Assembly: GCA_903839085.1 (NCBI GenBank)
Contig: CAIMBE010000108.1
Location: 1-34,627 of the forward strand
Reading direction: 5' to 3'
Source of the DNA: an uncultured beta proteobacterium
GTDB lineage: Bacteria > Pseudomonadota > Gammaproteobacteria > Burkholderiales > Burkholderiaceae_C
Length of the DNA: 34,627 nt
Part shown: positions 1-9,180 of the stretch, piece after piece
Layout: every line of letters begins with the position of its first letter
How positions within the stretch are numbered: position 1 is the stretch's first letter
Position numbers and translations under genes: made by a program
The notes under the pieces: model-generated
Told to the model about the DNA's origin: nothing
Database searches by the model: none
The model's input: the letters and a program-made list of their open reading frames with translations, nothing else

Positions 1-126
1 CTGCGTGACGAGGTAACGGTGCATGTCGGGCGCTGTGGTGATGGCACCACCGACCGCCAGCAGGGAGAGCGACAAAAAATGACTGAGCAGCGCGAGCCAG
101 TCGGCAGCGGTCAGAGTGATCGTCAT
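1..126 (-). CDS. Chromate transporter, second subunit (N-terminal part only)
   Basis: Partial gene cut by the left window edge; 42 residues are visible, beginning MTITLTAADWLALLSHFLS and running through LLAVGGAIT into a histidine-containing segment. This hydrophobic start with the glycine-rich turn matches a short-chain CHR family chromate transporter. Its ATG overlaps the TGA of the preceding CHR gene (ATGA, 4 bases), so the two are almost certainly translated together. Short CHR proteins are known to act as pairs of half-transporters in the inner membrane, and the pairing here fits that. The substrate (chromate, or another oxyanion such as sulfate) is inferred from the family only. Confidence 0.75.
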   Translation of the reverse strand, partial: MTITLTAADWLALLSHFLSLSLLAVGGAITTAPDMHRYLVTQ

Positions 127-710
127 GTTTCACTTTCGGGTCTGCTGTCCCGACCAAGCTGGTGGTAGGCCCAGGCGAAGGCCAGTCCGCCGGGACCGAG
201 CAGGACCCACAGCAGGGGTACGCGCAGCAGCGCCACGGCGACCAGGGTGGCGCCCGCCAGCGCGGCGCAAACCGCAGCACCCATGACGTTCTTCTTCAGG
301 GCCGCGACCAGTTTGATGCCGGTGGCGGCGATCAGGCCGGCGGCCACCGCGCCCATGCCGCGCAGAGCGCCCTGAACCGCTGGCGAATCCGAGATGCCGG
401 AAAAAATGGCGGCCAGCGCCAGCACGATCAGCAGCGGGAAGGTCAGCATGCCGGCCAGCGCCATCAGCGCGCCGCGCAGGCCAAAGTAGCGGTCGCCGAT
501 CATCAGCGAGAGGTTGACCACATTGGGGCCCGGCAGGATTTGCGCCACCGCCCAGTCCTCGAGAAATTCCTCGCGCGTCAGCCACTGCTTTTTTTCCACC
601 AGTTCGTGCTGCACGATGGCCAGCACGCCGCCGAAACCCTGCAGCGCCAGCCAGGTGAAGGACCAGAACAGATCGCTCGCTGAAGCGGGTGGCGCGTGTT
701 TGGAACTCAT
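123..710 (-). CDS. Chromate transporter, first subunit (short-chain CHR family)
   Basis: A 195-residue inner-membrane protein. Near the N-terminus it has FGGVLAIVQHELVEKK (about residues 26-41) and then the CHR signature AQILPGPNVVNLS (about residues 56-68), followed by several hydrophobic segments up to about residue 185. The length is typical of a one-domain CHR protein that works with a second half-transporter, which is encoded directly downstream with a 4-base overlap. The family exports chromate in resistance systems, but many chromosomal copies have unproven substrates. No chrB-type regulator is visible. The start follows a GGGAG-like stretch upstream of ATG. It lies 84 bases downstream of the FadB-type gene on the same strand but has no evident functional link to it. 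Confidence 0.88.
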   Translation of the reverse strand: MSSKHAPPASASDLFWSFTWLALQGFGGVLAIVQHELVEKKQWLTREEFLEDWAVAQILPGPNVVNLSLMIGDRYFGLRGALMALAGMLTFPLLIVLALAAIFSGISDSPAVQGALRGMGAVAAGLIAATGIKLVAALKKNVMGAAVCAALAGATLVAVALLRVPLLWVLLGPGGLAFAWAYHQLGRDSRPESET

Positions 711-794
711 AGCCTGAGCTCCCAGGCCTCGCCCGCCAGACCGTCTCCGACGCCGTGGCAGCGCTCGCGCAGGACAAGCGCTTTCTTCAAGGTT

Positions 795-2954
795 TCAATA
801 TACCGGCTCAAAGCGCCGAATCGTCGCCTTGACCTCGTCCGTCAGTGCAAAGCCGGCGCCGAAACGCTGCGCCAGATGATCGGCGCGTTGGACAAAGGCG
901 TCGACGCCCATGCCGTAGATGAACTGCATGACGCCGCCGGTCCAGGCCGGAAAACCAATGCCGAAGATGGACCCGATGTTGGCCTCGTGCACGCTGGTCA
1001 GCACGCCCTCGCTCAGGCAGCGCGCGCTCTCCACCGCCTGGCGGTAGAGCAGCCGGTCCTTCATGTCGGCAAGGTCCCATCGGGTGTCCGCTTTTTCGTA
1101 CAGGGGTTTGAGTTGCGGCCAGAGGAACTTCTTCGCGCCCTTTTCCTTCGGGTACTCGTAGAAACCGGCGCCAGCGGCGCGACCGGGCCGCTGGTGCTTG
1201 CGCACCATGTCGGCAACCAGCACTTCACCCGGGCCGGGCACGTAGGTCTTGCCCTCGGCCTCGAAGTCGGCGCGCGTTTGCTCCATCACGTGCAGGCTCA
1301 GGTTCAGGGCCACCTCATCCATCACCGCCAGCGGACCCACCGGCATGCCGCACTGCATGGCCGCGTTCTCGATTGCCGGTGCCGGGATGCCTTCACCCAG
1401 CATCGCAATGCCTTCCATGACAAAGGTGCCGAAGACCCGGCTGGTGAAGAAACCGCGCGAGTCGTTCACCACGATCGGCATCTTGCCGATCGCCTGCACA
1501 TAGTCAAAGGCGCGCGCCACGGTTTCATCGTCGGTCTGCTTGCCGCGAATGATCTCGACCAGTTTCATCTTGTCGACCGGGCTGAAGAAATGGATGCCGA
1601 TGAATTTTTCGGGGGCGCGGCTGGCCGTGGCCAGGCCGCTGATCGGCAGCGTGGAGGTGTTGGAGGCGAAGAAGCCGCCTGGCGCCAGCAGCGGCTCGGC
1701 CTCCTGCGTGACTTTGGCTTTGAGCTCACGGTTCTCGAACACCGCCTCGATGATCAGGTCGCAGCCGGCCAGATCGGCCGCCTCGCCGGTGGTCTGAATG
1801 CGCGCCAGCAGTTGTTGCTGATCGTCGGCGCTCATGCGGCCCTTGTCGACGCGCGCCTGGGTCAGCTTGGCGCTGTAGGCCTTGCCGGCCTCGGCCTTCT
1901 CCTGGCTGACGTCCTTGAGGACCGTGGCGATGCCCTTGCTGGCCTGGGTGAAGGCAATGCCGGCCCCCATCATGCCGGCGCCGAGCACGCCGACCTTTGC
2001 CGGCTTGAAGCGCGGCGACTTGCCGGGGCGCGACTGGGCGCTCTTGATGGCGTTCAGGTTGAAGAAGAAGGTGTTGATCATGGCGCGGGCGTTGGTGCCG
2101 GTCATGAGCCTGGCCAGATGGCGGCTCTCGATGCGCAGCGCGGTGGGCACATCCACCTGCAGGCCTTCGACCATGCAGGCCATGATCGCCTCGGGCGCGG
2201 GGTAGAGGCCGCGCGTCTGCTTCTTGATCATCGCCGGCGCGACCACCAGCATCTGGGCCACCGCCGGGCTCGACGGCAGGCCGCCGGGCACCTTGTAGCC
2301 CTTGGTCTCCCACGGGTGCTCGGCGCTCGGGTTGGCGGCAATCCAGGCCAGCGCCCTGGCCCGCATCTCGGTGGCGGCCTGGTCGGAGGGCGCGACCAGG
2401 TCGTGCACCAGGCCCAGGCCCTTGGCTTCCTTGGGCGAGAAGGTCTTGCCCTCCACCAGGTAGGGCTGCGCCCCCATCAGCCCGAGGTGGCGCGTCATCT
2501 TGGTCACGCCGCTGGCGCCCGGAAGCAGGCCGAGCGTGACCTCGGGCAGGCCGAACTGGATCTTGCGGTCGTCGATCGCGATGCGGTGATGGCCGATCAG
2601 GGCCACCTCCCAGCCGCCGCCCAGGGCCGTGCCGTTGAGGCAACTCACCACCGGCTTGCCCAGCGTTTCGAGGGTCCTGAAGTTTTTCTTCACGCGTTCG
2701 ATTTCGGTGAAGATGGCGCTCGCGTCGGTCACCTTAAGGCGCATCGCACCCTTCAGGTCGGCACCGGCGAAAAATGTTGATTTGGCCGAGGTCAGCAGGA
2801 TGCCCTTGATGGCATCCTTGTCCTGCAGCACCCGGGCCGCCAGCGCGGACAGGTCTTCCTGCCATTGCAGGCACATGGTGTTGACCGGCGAGTCGGGCTC
2901 GTCGAAGGTGACCGTGGCGATGCCGTCGTTGAGTTGGTATTTGATGGTCTTCAT
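795..2954 (-). CDS. fadB: Multifunctional fatty-acid oxidation enzyme: enoyl-CoA hydratase / 3-hydroxyacyl-CoA dehydrogenase (FadB type)
   Basis: A 719-residue two-part beta-oxidation enzyme. The crotonase half (about residues 1-190) has the oxyanion-hole segment ALGGGWE with Glu116, and LPE with Glu138, the two acids expected for hydratase activity. The dehydrogenase half has the NAD-binding turn VGVLGAGMMGAG (322-332), IIEAVFEN (401-408), the catalytic-type HFFSP with His455, and NDSRGFFTSRV in the C-terminal helical part. It should hydrate trans-2-enoyl-CoA and oxidise the 3-hydroxyacyl-CoA. Together with the thiolase encoded 192 bases upstream on the same strand, it would complete the last three steps of the cycle. 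FadB and FadJ types cannot be separated here; the symbol is a family label. Confidence 0.92.
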   Translation of the reverse strand: MKTIKYQLNDGIATVTFDEPDSPVNTMCLQWQEDLSALAARVLQDKDAIKGILLTSAKSTFFAGADLKGAMRLKVTDASAIFTEIERVKKNFRTLETLGKPVVSCLNGTALGGGWEVALIGHHRIAIDDRKIQFGLPEVTLGLLPGASGVTKMTRHLGLMGAQPYLVEGKTFSPKEAKGLGLVHDLVAPSDQAATEMRARALAWIAANPSAEHPWETKGYKVPGGLPSSPAVAQMLVVAPAMIKKQTRGLYPAPEAIMACMVEGLQVDVPTALRIESRHLARLMTGTNARAMINTFFFNLNAIKSAQSRPGKSPRFKPAKVGVLGAGMMGAGIAFTQASKGIATVLKDVSQEKAEAGKAYSAKLTQARVDKGRMSADDQQQLLARIQTTGEAADLAGCDLIIEAVFENRELKAKVTQEAEPLLAPGGFFASNTSTLPISGLATASRAPEKFIGIHFFSPVDKMKLVEIIRGKQTDDETVARAFDYVQAIGKMPIVVNDSRGFFTSRVFGTFVMEGIAMLGEGIPAPAIENAAMQCGMPVGPLAVMDEVALNLSLHVMEQTRADFEAEGKTYVPGPGEVLVADMVRKHQRPGRAAGAGFYEYPKEKGAKKFLWPQLKPLYEKADTRWDLADMKDRLLYRQAVESARCLSEGVLTSVHEANIGSIFGIGFPAWTGGVMQFIYGMGVDAFVQRADHLAQRFGAGFALTDEVKATIRRFEPVY

Positions 2955-2988
2955 GAAAGTCTGCCTACTCTGGAAAGTTTTGGAAACC

Positions 2989-3064
2989 CGTCATCGCGAG
3001 GCCGAAGGCCGTGGCGATCCATGACTCTGAACTGCATGGACTGCCGCGCTTCGCTCGCAGTGAC
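2989..3064. repeat. Interspersed palindromic repeat, family A (copy 1)
   Basis: The left half-site begins GTCATCGCGAGGCCGAAGG and the right half-site ends CGCTTCGCTCGCAGTGA. The two halves are imperfect inverted repeats around a short centre with ATCCATG and TGCATGG. Three further copies lie at 4399-4463, 9181-9249 and 30228-30317. It sits between the thiolase and FadB-type genes on their shared strand, so a transcript reading through both could fold here. Its left half is the CGAGGCCG...CGGCGATCC variant, while its right half is the other variant (GCGAGCGAAGCG type). Confidence 0.8.
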
Positions 3065-3129
3065 CGACAAGGTGCGGTAGCCGACAAGGTGCAGTGACCG
3101 ACAAGGTGCGGTGACCGACAAGGTGCGGT
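3062..3129. repeat. Tandem array of four 17-bp units
   Basis: Four head-to-tail 17-base units of GACCGACAAGGTGCGGT at 3062-3078, 3079-3095, 3096-3112 and 3113-3129. Units 1, 3 and 4 are identical. Unit 2 differs at its first two bases and near its 3' end. The first unit begins inside the last bases (GTGACC) of the palindromic repeat just before it. The array ends 18 bases before the thiolase stop codon. Confidence 0.9.
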
Positions 3130-3146
3130 GGCGCATAAGGGGCTCG

Positions 3147-4352
<1,206 letters not shown>

Positions 4353-4398
4353 GGGTGCTCCTGGAGAGATTGCTTTCAAGCTGCGATTTCGGCTTCGC

Positions 4399-4463
4399 CA
4401 TTGCGAGCGCAGCGCGGCAATCCATCCACGGACTGCCGCGTCGCCGCGCTCCTCGCAGTGACG
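4399..4463. repeat. Interspersed palindromic repeat, family A (copy 2)
   Basis: Begins CATTGCGAGCGCAGCGCGG and ends CGCTCCTCGCAGTGACG, with CAATCCATCCACGGACTG at the centre. It lies between the thiolase start and the divergent truncated acyl-CoA dehydrogenase. The remaining 80 bases to 4543 include AT-rich DNA (TATATTCTTTTAG) that may hold a promoter, and an AGGGG ribosome-binding site before the ATG at 4544. Confidence 0.8.
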
Positions 4464-4543
4464 GACTCACAATTCAAGTATATTCTTTTAGCCAAGCAAT
4501 CGCTTTGCATAAATAGCCCGATTCCTGTCAAGCAGGGGACACC

Positions 4544-4717
4544 ATGATCCAGAGAACCATTTTCAGCCCCGAGCACATCGCCTTTCGCGACAGTTTGCGC
4601 CGTTTCGTCGACAAGGAGATCGCGCCGTTTCACGCGCGATGGGAGGAGCAGGGCTACGTCGAGCGCTCGGTCTGGAACAAGGCCACGCACTGGCGCGCTG
4701 ACCGGCAGTGCAAGTGA
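4544..4717 (+). pseudogene. Acyl-CoA dehydrogenase, N-terminal remnant (57-codon ORF)
   Basis: The first 47 or so codons (MIQRTIFSPEHIAFRDSLRR onward, then FVDKEIAPFHARWEEQGYVE and RSVWNKA) are the standard start of an acyl-CoA dehydrogenase: the N-terminal alpha-helical domain. After about 4685 the family likeness stops, ten unrelated residues follow, and the frame ends at TGA 4715-4717. A full protein would be roughly 380 residues, so nearly all of the gene, including the FAD and substrate sites, is missing. The start codon and a good AGGGG ribosome-binding site remain. Its TGA overlaps an ATG of the next gene (TGATG). The position beside thiolase and fadB suggests it was once the first-step enzyme of the same pathway. 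Confidence 0.85.
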
Positions 4718-5295
4718 TGCCCAGACTTCTCGCTCTCCAGGCGGCAGCGGCGCGCCGTGTCCAGATCGATGGACGATCGATTCTGACGGCGTTCCACAAG
4801 CGAGCGGTGACGGGCCCGGTTGCGGTTTCTGCGATGGGGCTGGTCGGCGACGAGCAGGCCGACCTGTCGGTGCATGGCGGTCTGGACAAGGCGGTTTATG
4901 CCTATCCCGTCGAGCATTACCCGTTCTGGCTGGCAGAGCGTACCGAAGCCGGACTGACTGCGATCGACGAAGCACTGCCTTTTGGCTCGCTCGGCGAAAA
5001 CCTGACGTTGCAAGGCGTGCTGGAGGCCGATGTTTGGGTCGGTGACGTGCTGCGCTTCGCGGACTGCACCCTGCGCGTAACCCAGTCGCGCCAGCCCTGC
5101 TACAAGTTCAACGCGGCGATGGGCTTCAATGGCGCCTCGAAGCTCATGGCCGTGAATGGTTGCTGCGGGTTCTACCTGGCCGTCGATCGCGTCGGGACCT
5201 TGAGCGCCGGTGAGACCTTTGAACTGCAGCCCGGCCCCAGACGCCTGAGCATCAGCGAGTCGTTCAAGGCGAAGATGTTCAAGCATTTGCGCTGA
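4717..5295 (+). CDS. MOSC domain protein (YiiM-like)
   Basis: 192 residues from ATG 4717. The MOSC domain covers most of it: GLVGDEQAD (about 43-51), SVHGGLDKAVYAYP, FGENLTLQGV, VYMGD-like VWVGDVLRF, and the conserved cysteine in TQSRQPCYKF. In the MOSC family this cysteine is associated with sulfur carriage and molybdenum-cofactor chemistry. YiiM of E. coli takes part in reduction of N-hydroxylated compounds. The C-terminus is shorter than in YiiM (no alpha-helical tail after SFKAKMFKHLR). In-frame GTG codons at 4708 and 4714 are alternative starts. ATG 4717 is favoured because it overlaps the upstream TGA and has a normal N-terminus. No strong ribosome-binding site is seen, so translation may depend on the upstream fragment. 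Confidence 0.85.
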   Translation: MPRLLALQAAAARRVQIDGRSILTAFHKRAVTGPVAVSAMGLVGDEQADLSVHGGLDKAVYAYPVEHYPFWLAERTEAGLTAIDEALPFGSLGENLTLQGVLEADVWVGDVLRFADCTLRVTQSRQPCYKFNAAMGFNGASKLMAVNGCCGFYLAVDRVGTLSAGETFELQPGPRRLSISESFKAKMFKHLR

Positions 5296-5403
5296 GTTGT
5301 CGTTGGGTCGAGTCTTGTGTGGGCCGAGGGCGCCGCAATGGGTGGCTCCGCGGCTGTCCCCCGCCCTTTGGGCTACAGACTTCCAACATCCCGTTTCGAG
5401 TTG

Positions 5404-5427
5404 GGGACAGAGCTAAAGGTCTGTCCC
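5404..5427. repeat. Hairpin GGGACAGA / TCTGTCCC
   Basis: A perfect 8-base stem (5404-5411 with 5420-5427) around the loop GCTAAAGG. The sequence TTGGGGACAGAG resembles the GGGGTCAGAG palindromes inside ygiQ. It may be a relative of that repeat family, or may serve as a transcript end for the MOSC gene. There is no T-run after it. Confidence 0.55.
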
Positions 5428-5586
5428 ACAAGTCTTCATATTTCGCTGCGCCACCCACTGCATCGCCCGCGGCACCGAGCTTGTGTAGCTCTCGGACTTC
5501 GAATACCTACACGGCTTGAAGAATCAGGCTGCCGGGGCACTCAGCGCAGAGTTCTCGGGGTCAGACACCAATTTCGCCGCTTGAAG

Positions 5587-5680
5587 GATCAGGTTGGTGG
5601 GGCGCTCAGCGCAGCGGCATCAAGGGGGAGGCCGAAGGCCGGAGGACAGCCGCGGAGCTGAGTGCCCCGCCAGCCTGATC
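5587..5680. repeat. Interspersed repeat, family B (copy 1), flanked by inverted arms
   Basis: Arms 5587-5609 and 5658-5680 (GATCAGG...GCGCTCAG and its near complement) are inverted with few mismatches. Between them is GAGGCCGAAGGCCGGAGGAC. The reverse complement reads CAGCTCCGCGGCTGTCCTCC then GGCCTTCGGCCTCC, which is closely matched at 22068-22130 on the plus strand, and in part at 5342-5373. So it is a dispersed family, not a one-off. Confidence 0.7.
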
Positions 5681-5736
5681 CGCCCACCATTCTGAAAACG
5701 GTTTGGTCCTGCTTGCGACGGGTAGTTGAATACGGC

Positions 5737-6645
5737 CTACACCTGTTTCATACCGAGTTGCTTCAGAGCCTCGATCTGCGCATCCTTGTCCGCCCAGAGC
5801 TGATGCACCCACTTCTGGTAAGCCTCGCGCACGGCCGGGTCACCGGCGTAGTCGCCTTGCGCGAGCTGTTGCGGGATCGGCAATGAGCGCACCCGCACGA
5901 TGATGCGCCGGACTTTGCCGTTCAGGAATTGCGAGAATTTCGGCGTTCCGTCGGGGTAAACAATGGTCACATCGAGAATCGCCTGAAACTTGTCGCCCAT
6001 GGCGTTGAGGGCCAGCGCCAGGCCGCCGGCCTTCGGCTTGAGGAGATGTTTGTAGGGTGATTGTTGACGCTGGTGCTTGGCCGGCGTGAAGCGCGTGCCT
6101 TCCAGGAAGTTCATCACGCTGGTCGGAATCAGGGCGAACTTTTCGCAGGCCTTGCGCGTGGTGGCCTGGTCCTTGCCGCGCATCTCGGGATGCGCTCTCA
6201 AATACTCTTCGCTGTGCCGGCGCATGAACGGAAACTCGAGCGCCCACCAGGCCAGACCCATGATCGGCACCCAGATCAACTGCTGCTTGAGAAAAAACTT
6301 GAGCAGCGGGATGCGCCGGTTGAACAGGTGCTGCAGCACCAGAATGTCGACCCAGGACTGGTGGTTGGAATTGACCAGGTACCAGCTTCGGTAATCCAGA
6401 CCCTCGATGCCCTGCACGTCCCATTGCACGCGCTGGGTCAGGCGCATCCAGCCGCTGTTGCCGGCAATCCAGGCTTCGGCGATGCGCAGCAGCAGCGGGT
6501 CGATCAGCAAACGCATCTGCTTTAGCGGAATGACCAGCTTCAGAAAGGAAAAGAAGAGCAGGATCGGCACCCAGAACAGGACATTGAGAACGAGCAGCAG
6601 CGTGGCGACAAGGCCGACCAGCGGGGATGGCAGGAAGTTGAGCAT
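5737..6645 (-). CDS. Lysophospholipid acyltransferase-type protein (PlsC family, YihG-like)
   Basis: 302 residues. A hydrophobic N-terminus (about residues 8-40) anchors it in the inner membrane. Acyltransferase motif I is NHQSWVD with His95 and Asp100, and the substrate motif is EGTRF around Glu182, followed by the lysine-rich PKAGGLALAL region. The family transfers an acyl group to a lysophospholipid. YihG-like members are a longer branch than PlsC, and this length fits. The reading frame is open 42 codons further upstream, but ATG 6645 gives the membrane-anchor N-terminus normal for the family and leaves room for a promoter shared with the divergent ygiQ gene. Confidence 0.88.
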   Translation of the reverse strand: MLNFLPSPLVGLVATLLLVLNVLFWVPILLFFSFLKLVIPLKQMRLLIDPLLLRIAEAWIAGNSGWMRLTQRVQWDVQGIEGLDYRSWYLVNSNHQSWVDILVLQHLFNRRIPLLKFFLKQQLIWVPIMGLAWWALEFPFMRRHSEEYLRAHPEMRGKDQATTRKACEKFALIPTSVMNFLEGTRFTPAKHQRQQSPYKHLLKPKAGGLALALNAMGDKFQAILDVTIVYPDGTPKFSQFLNGKVRRIIVRVRSLPIPQQLAQGDYAGDPAVREAYQKWVHQLWADKDAQIEALKQLGMKQV

Positions 6646-6727
6646 TTGATTTGCGGGGCTTGGTGTGTCGCAGGTGTCAACGATAGCGCAAAAACGTACA
6701 CTCCTGAGCTCCTCACCGTTTTGCCGC

Positions 6728-9103
6728 ATGACTGCCTTTGTCGACGTTTCCTTCTTTCCGCGCACCGCCAAACCGCTGACCAGCTACCGCAGATACTGGG
6801 CGGCTCGCTTCGGCACGGCCAAATTCCTGCCGATGAGCCGCGCCGAGATGGACGTGCTCGGCTGGGACAGCTGCGACATTGTTCTGGTGACGGGTGACGC
6901 CTATGTCGATCACCCGAGCTTTGGCATGGCGGTGATCGGGCGCATGCTCGAAGCGCAGGGCTTTCGCGTCGGCATCATTGCGCAGCCGGACTGGCAAAGC
7001 GCCGAGCCGTTCAAGGTGCTGGGCAAGCCGAACCTGTTCTGGGGCGTGACGGCAGGCAACATGGATTCGATGATCAACCGCTACACGGCGGACCGCAAGA
7101 TCCGCAGCGACGACGCCTACACGCCCGGCGACGTGGCTGGCAGGCGGCCGGACCGTGCCGCCATCGTCTACAGCCAGCGCTGCCGTGAAGCTTTCAAGGA
7201 CGTGCCCATTGTGCTGGGCGGCATCGAGGGCTCTCTGCGCCGCATCGCGCACTACGACTACTGGTCGGACAAGGTGCGGCGCTCGATCGTGGTCGATGCC
7301 AAGTGCGATCTGCTGCTGTACGGCAACGCCGAGCGTGCCCTGGTGGAAGTCGCGCACCGCCTGGCGGCGCGTGAGCCGGTGGGAAAAATCACAGACGTGC
7401 GTGGCACGGCCTTTGTGCGCCGGCCTGATGACGAATCGGCCCACGGCTGGTTCGAGATCGACTCCACGAAGGTGGACGAGCCGGGTCATGTCGAGACGCA
7501 TGTCAACCCTTACCGGAGCACTTCGGAGATCGCTGAATCGGGGTCAGAGCCCAAATCCGCCGAATTGGGGTCAGATCCCAATTCGGGGCTGTGCGTTAGA
7601 TCTGGCCCAAGACAATCTACCGATTTGGGCTCTGACCCCAATTCATCTGTGCAGCCACTGACCTTTGTCCCCAACCCGGCCTTGTACGGCAAGGGCAGCG
7701 TGAAGGTGCCGCCGCGTGATCGATCCGTGATCCGCCTGCCGAGCTACGAGCAGGTCAAGGCAGACGCCGTGCTCTATGCCCACGCCAACCGCGTGCTGCA
7801 TCTGGAGACCAACCCGGGCAATGCGCGTTCACTGGTGCAGGCGCATGGTGTCGGTGTCACGGCGCGCGATGTCTGGATCACGCCGCCACCGATCCCCTTG
7901 ACGACGGCTGAAATGGATTTCGTTTTCGATCTGCCCTATGCGCGCAGCCCGCATCCTGCGTACGCCGATGAGCGAGGCGGTTTTGATGGCAGCACGAAAA
8001 TCCCGGCCTGGGAGATGATCCGCTTCTCGATCAACATCATGCGCGGCTGTTTTGGTGGCTGCACTTTTTGCTCGATCACCGAGCATGAGGGCCGCATCAT
8101 ACAGAGCCGCTCCGAAGATTCGGTGATGCGCGAGATCGAGGACATCCGCGACAAGGTCAAGGGTTTCACCGGCACCATCTCCGACCTCGGCGGTCCGACC
8201 GCCAACATGTACCGCCTGGGCTGCAAGAGCCCGGAGATCGAGGCCGCCTGCCGCAAGCCGAGTTGTGTCTACCCCGGCATCTGCCAGAACCTGGGCACCG
8301 ACCACGCGCCCCTGATCCACCTGTACCGGCGCGGCCGCGCGATCAAGGGCGTCAAGAAGATCCTGATCGGCTCCGGCATGCGCTACGACCTGGCGGTGCA
8401 GAGCCCCGAGTACGTGAAGGAACTGGTGACGCATCACGTCGGAGGCTACCTCAAGATTGCCCCCGAGCACACCGAGCAGGGTCCGCTTGCCATGATGATG
8501 AAGCCCGGCATCGGCTCCTACGACAAGTTCAAGGTCCTGTTTGACAAGTTCTCGGCCGAGGCCGGCAAGAAGCAGTTTCTGATTCCATATTTCATCGCGG
8601 CGCATCCCGGCACCAGTGATGAGGACATGATGAGACTGGCGCTTTGGCTCAAGAAGAACGGCTTTCGCGCCGACCAGGTGCAGACCTTCTACCCATCACC
8701 GATGGCCAGCGCCACCGCGATGTACCACAGCAACCGCAACCCGCTGCGCAAGGTCACACACGCCAGCGAAACGGTTGACGTGGTGCGCGGTGAACGCCGG
8801 CGTCGCCTGCACAAGGCCTTTTTGCGCTACCACGACCCGAACAACTGGCCGCTGCTGCGCGAGGCGCTCAAGGCGATGGGCCGCGCCGACCTGATCGGCA
8901 ACGGAAAGCAGCACCTGATCCCGACCTTTCAGCCTATGACGGACGGCAATTACAGCAGCGCACGGCGCAAGAACTCGACGCCTGCGCCGGCCAGCGCCGC
9001 TGCGCCCGTGAAGGGGCGCCTCCTGACGCAACATACCGGATTACCGCCCCGCGCTCAAGGTGCAACCGGCCCGCGCGGCAAGGCGGGAAAGAAGCCAGGT
9101 TGA
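6728..9103 (+). CDS. ygiQ: YgiQ family radical SAM protein
   Basis: 791 residues. The N-terminal part has the highly conserved [20 protein letters not shown] block. The radical-SAM cluster motif is CFGGCTFCS, with Cys441, Cys445 and Cys448 to bind a 4Fe-4S cluster and S-adenosylmethionine. [26 protein letters not shown] and [13 protein letters not shown] follow. The tail is basic and low in complexity, as in E. coli YgiQ. The reaction of YgiQ is not established. ATG 6728 was chosen over an upstream in-frame start at 6665 because it begins just before the conserved N-terminus. The unusual feature is a repeat-derived in-frame insert at about residues 270-306, in the variable linker before the radical-SAM domain; see the separate entry. 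Confidence 0.95.
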   Translation: MTAFVDVSFFPRTAKPLTSYRRYWAARFGTAKFLPMSRAEMDVLGWDSCDIVLVTGDAYVDHPSFGMAVIGRMLEAQGFRVGIIAQPDWQSAEPFKVLGKPNLFWGVTAGNMDSMINRYTADRKIRSDDAYTPGDVAGRRPDRAAIVYSQRCREAFKDVPIVLGGIEGSLRRIAHYDYWSDKVRRSIVVDAKCDLLLYGNAERALVEVAHRLAAREPVGKITDVRGTAFVRRPDDESAHGWFEIDSTKVDEPGHVETHVNPYRSTSEIAESGSEPKSAELGSDPNSGLCVRSGPRQSTDLGSDPNSSVQPLTFVPNPALYGKGSVKVPPRDRSVIRLPSYEQVKADAVLYAHANRVLHLETNPGNARSLVQAHGVGVTARDVWITPPPIPLTTAEMDFVFDLPYARSPHPAYADERGGFDGSTKIPAWEMIRFSINIMRGCFGGCTFCSITEHEGRIIQSRSEDSVMREIEDIRDKVKGFTGTISDLGGPTANMYRLGCKSPEIEAACRKPSCVYPGICQNLGTDHAPLIHLYRRGRAIKGVKKILIGSGMRYDLAVQSPEYVKELVTHHVGGYLKIAPEHTEQGPLAMMMKPGIGSYDKFKVLFDKFSAEAGKKQFLIPYFIAAHPGTSDEDMMRLALWLKKNGFRADQVQTFYPSPMASATAMYHSNRNPLRKVTHASETVDVVRGERRRRLHKAFLRYHDPNNWPLLREALKAMGRADLIGNGKQHLIPTFQPMTDGNYSSARRKNSTPAPASAAAPVKGRLLTQHTGLPPRAQGATGPRGKAGKKPG
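7536..7643. repeat. GGGGTCAGAGCCC-type palindromic repeats inside ygiQ
   Basis: Three repeat units lie in the coding frame: 7536-7557 (AATCGGGGTCAGAGCCCAAA), 7563-7584 (AATTGGGGTCAGATCCCAAT) and 7622-7643, which is the inverted form. The outer units are inverted repeats matching at 21 of 22 bases. The middle one is itself nearly palindromic. Translation gives two near-copies of the peptide LGSDPNS plus GSEPKS. Such GGGGTCAGA palindromes are recalled as scattered in proteobacterial genomes, often near REP-associated tyrosine transposases. No transposase is present here. Confidence 0.85.
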
Positions 9104-9177
9104 CTTGTGATTGAAGAGGCCAGGATCACTTGTCATTGAAGAGGCCGGGGTAACTTGTCATTGAAGAGGCGAGGGTA
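9103..9177. repeat. Tandem array of three 25-bp units
   Basis: Units at 9103-9127, 9128-9152 and 9153-9177, each reading ACTTGTCATTGAAGAGGC plus about seven more bases. Unit 1 has GTGATT for GTCATT. A fourth start (ACTTGTCATTG) at 9178 runs straight into palindromic repeat copy 3. The first unit begins on the last base of the ygiQ stop codon. Confidence 0.9.
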
Positions 9178-9180
9178 ACT

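Larger units (their letters stand above)
5296..5736. other. Repeat-rich non-coding gap
   Basis: No credible gene. The gap holds a hairpin at 5404-5427 and parts of two palindromic repeat families. It also holds a 36-base imperfect direct repeat (5514-5549 and 5579-5614, both starting GCTTGAA and ending CTCAGCGCAG), and an inverted pair with arms 5587-5609 and 5658-5680. It separates the MOSC gene from the converging acyltransferase gene, so it probably also holds the ends of both transcripts. ORFs here are by-products of high GC. Confidence 0.75.

Noticed and set aside
123-710. A chromate-resistance island
   Set aside because: Only the transporter pair is present, without chrB or other metal-resistance genes or mobile element in view, so an island is not supported.
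696-2780. A 694-codon plus-strand ORF opposite the FadB-type gene
   Set aside because: It is a shadow frame of the high-GC minus-strand gene, rich in His, Arg, Gly and Ala and without any recognisable domain. The opposite strand shows complete catalytic motifs.
5317-5661. A 114-codon plus-strand ORF in the repeat-rich gap
   Set aside because: It crosses two repeat families and a hairpin, has no domain and no ribosome-binding site.
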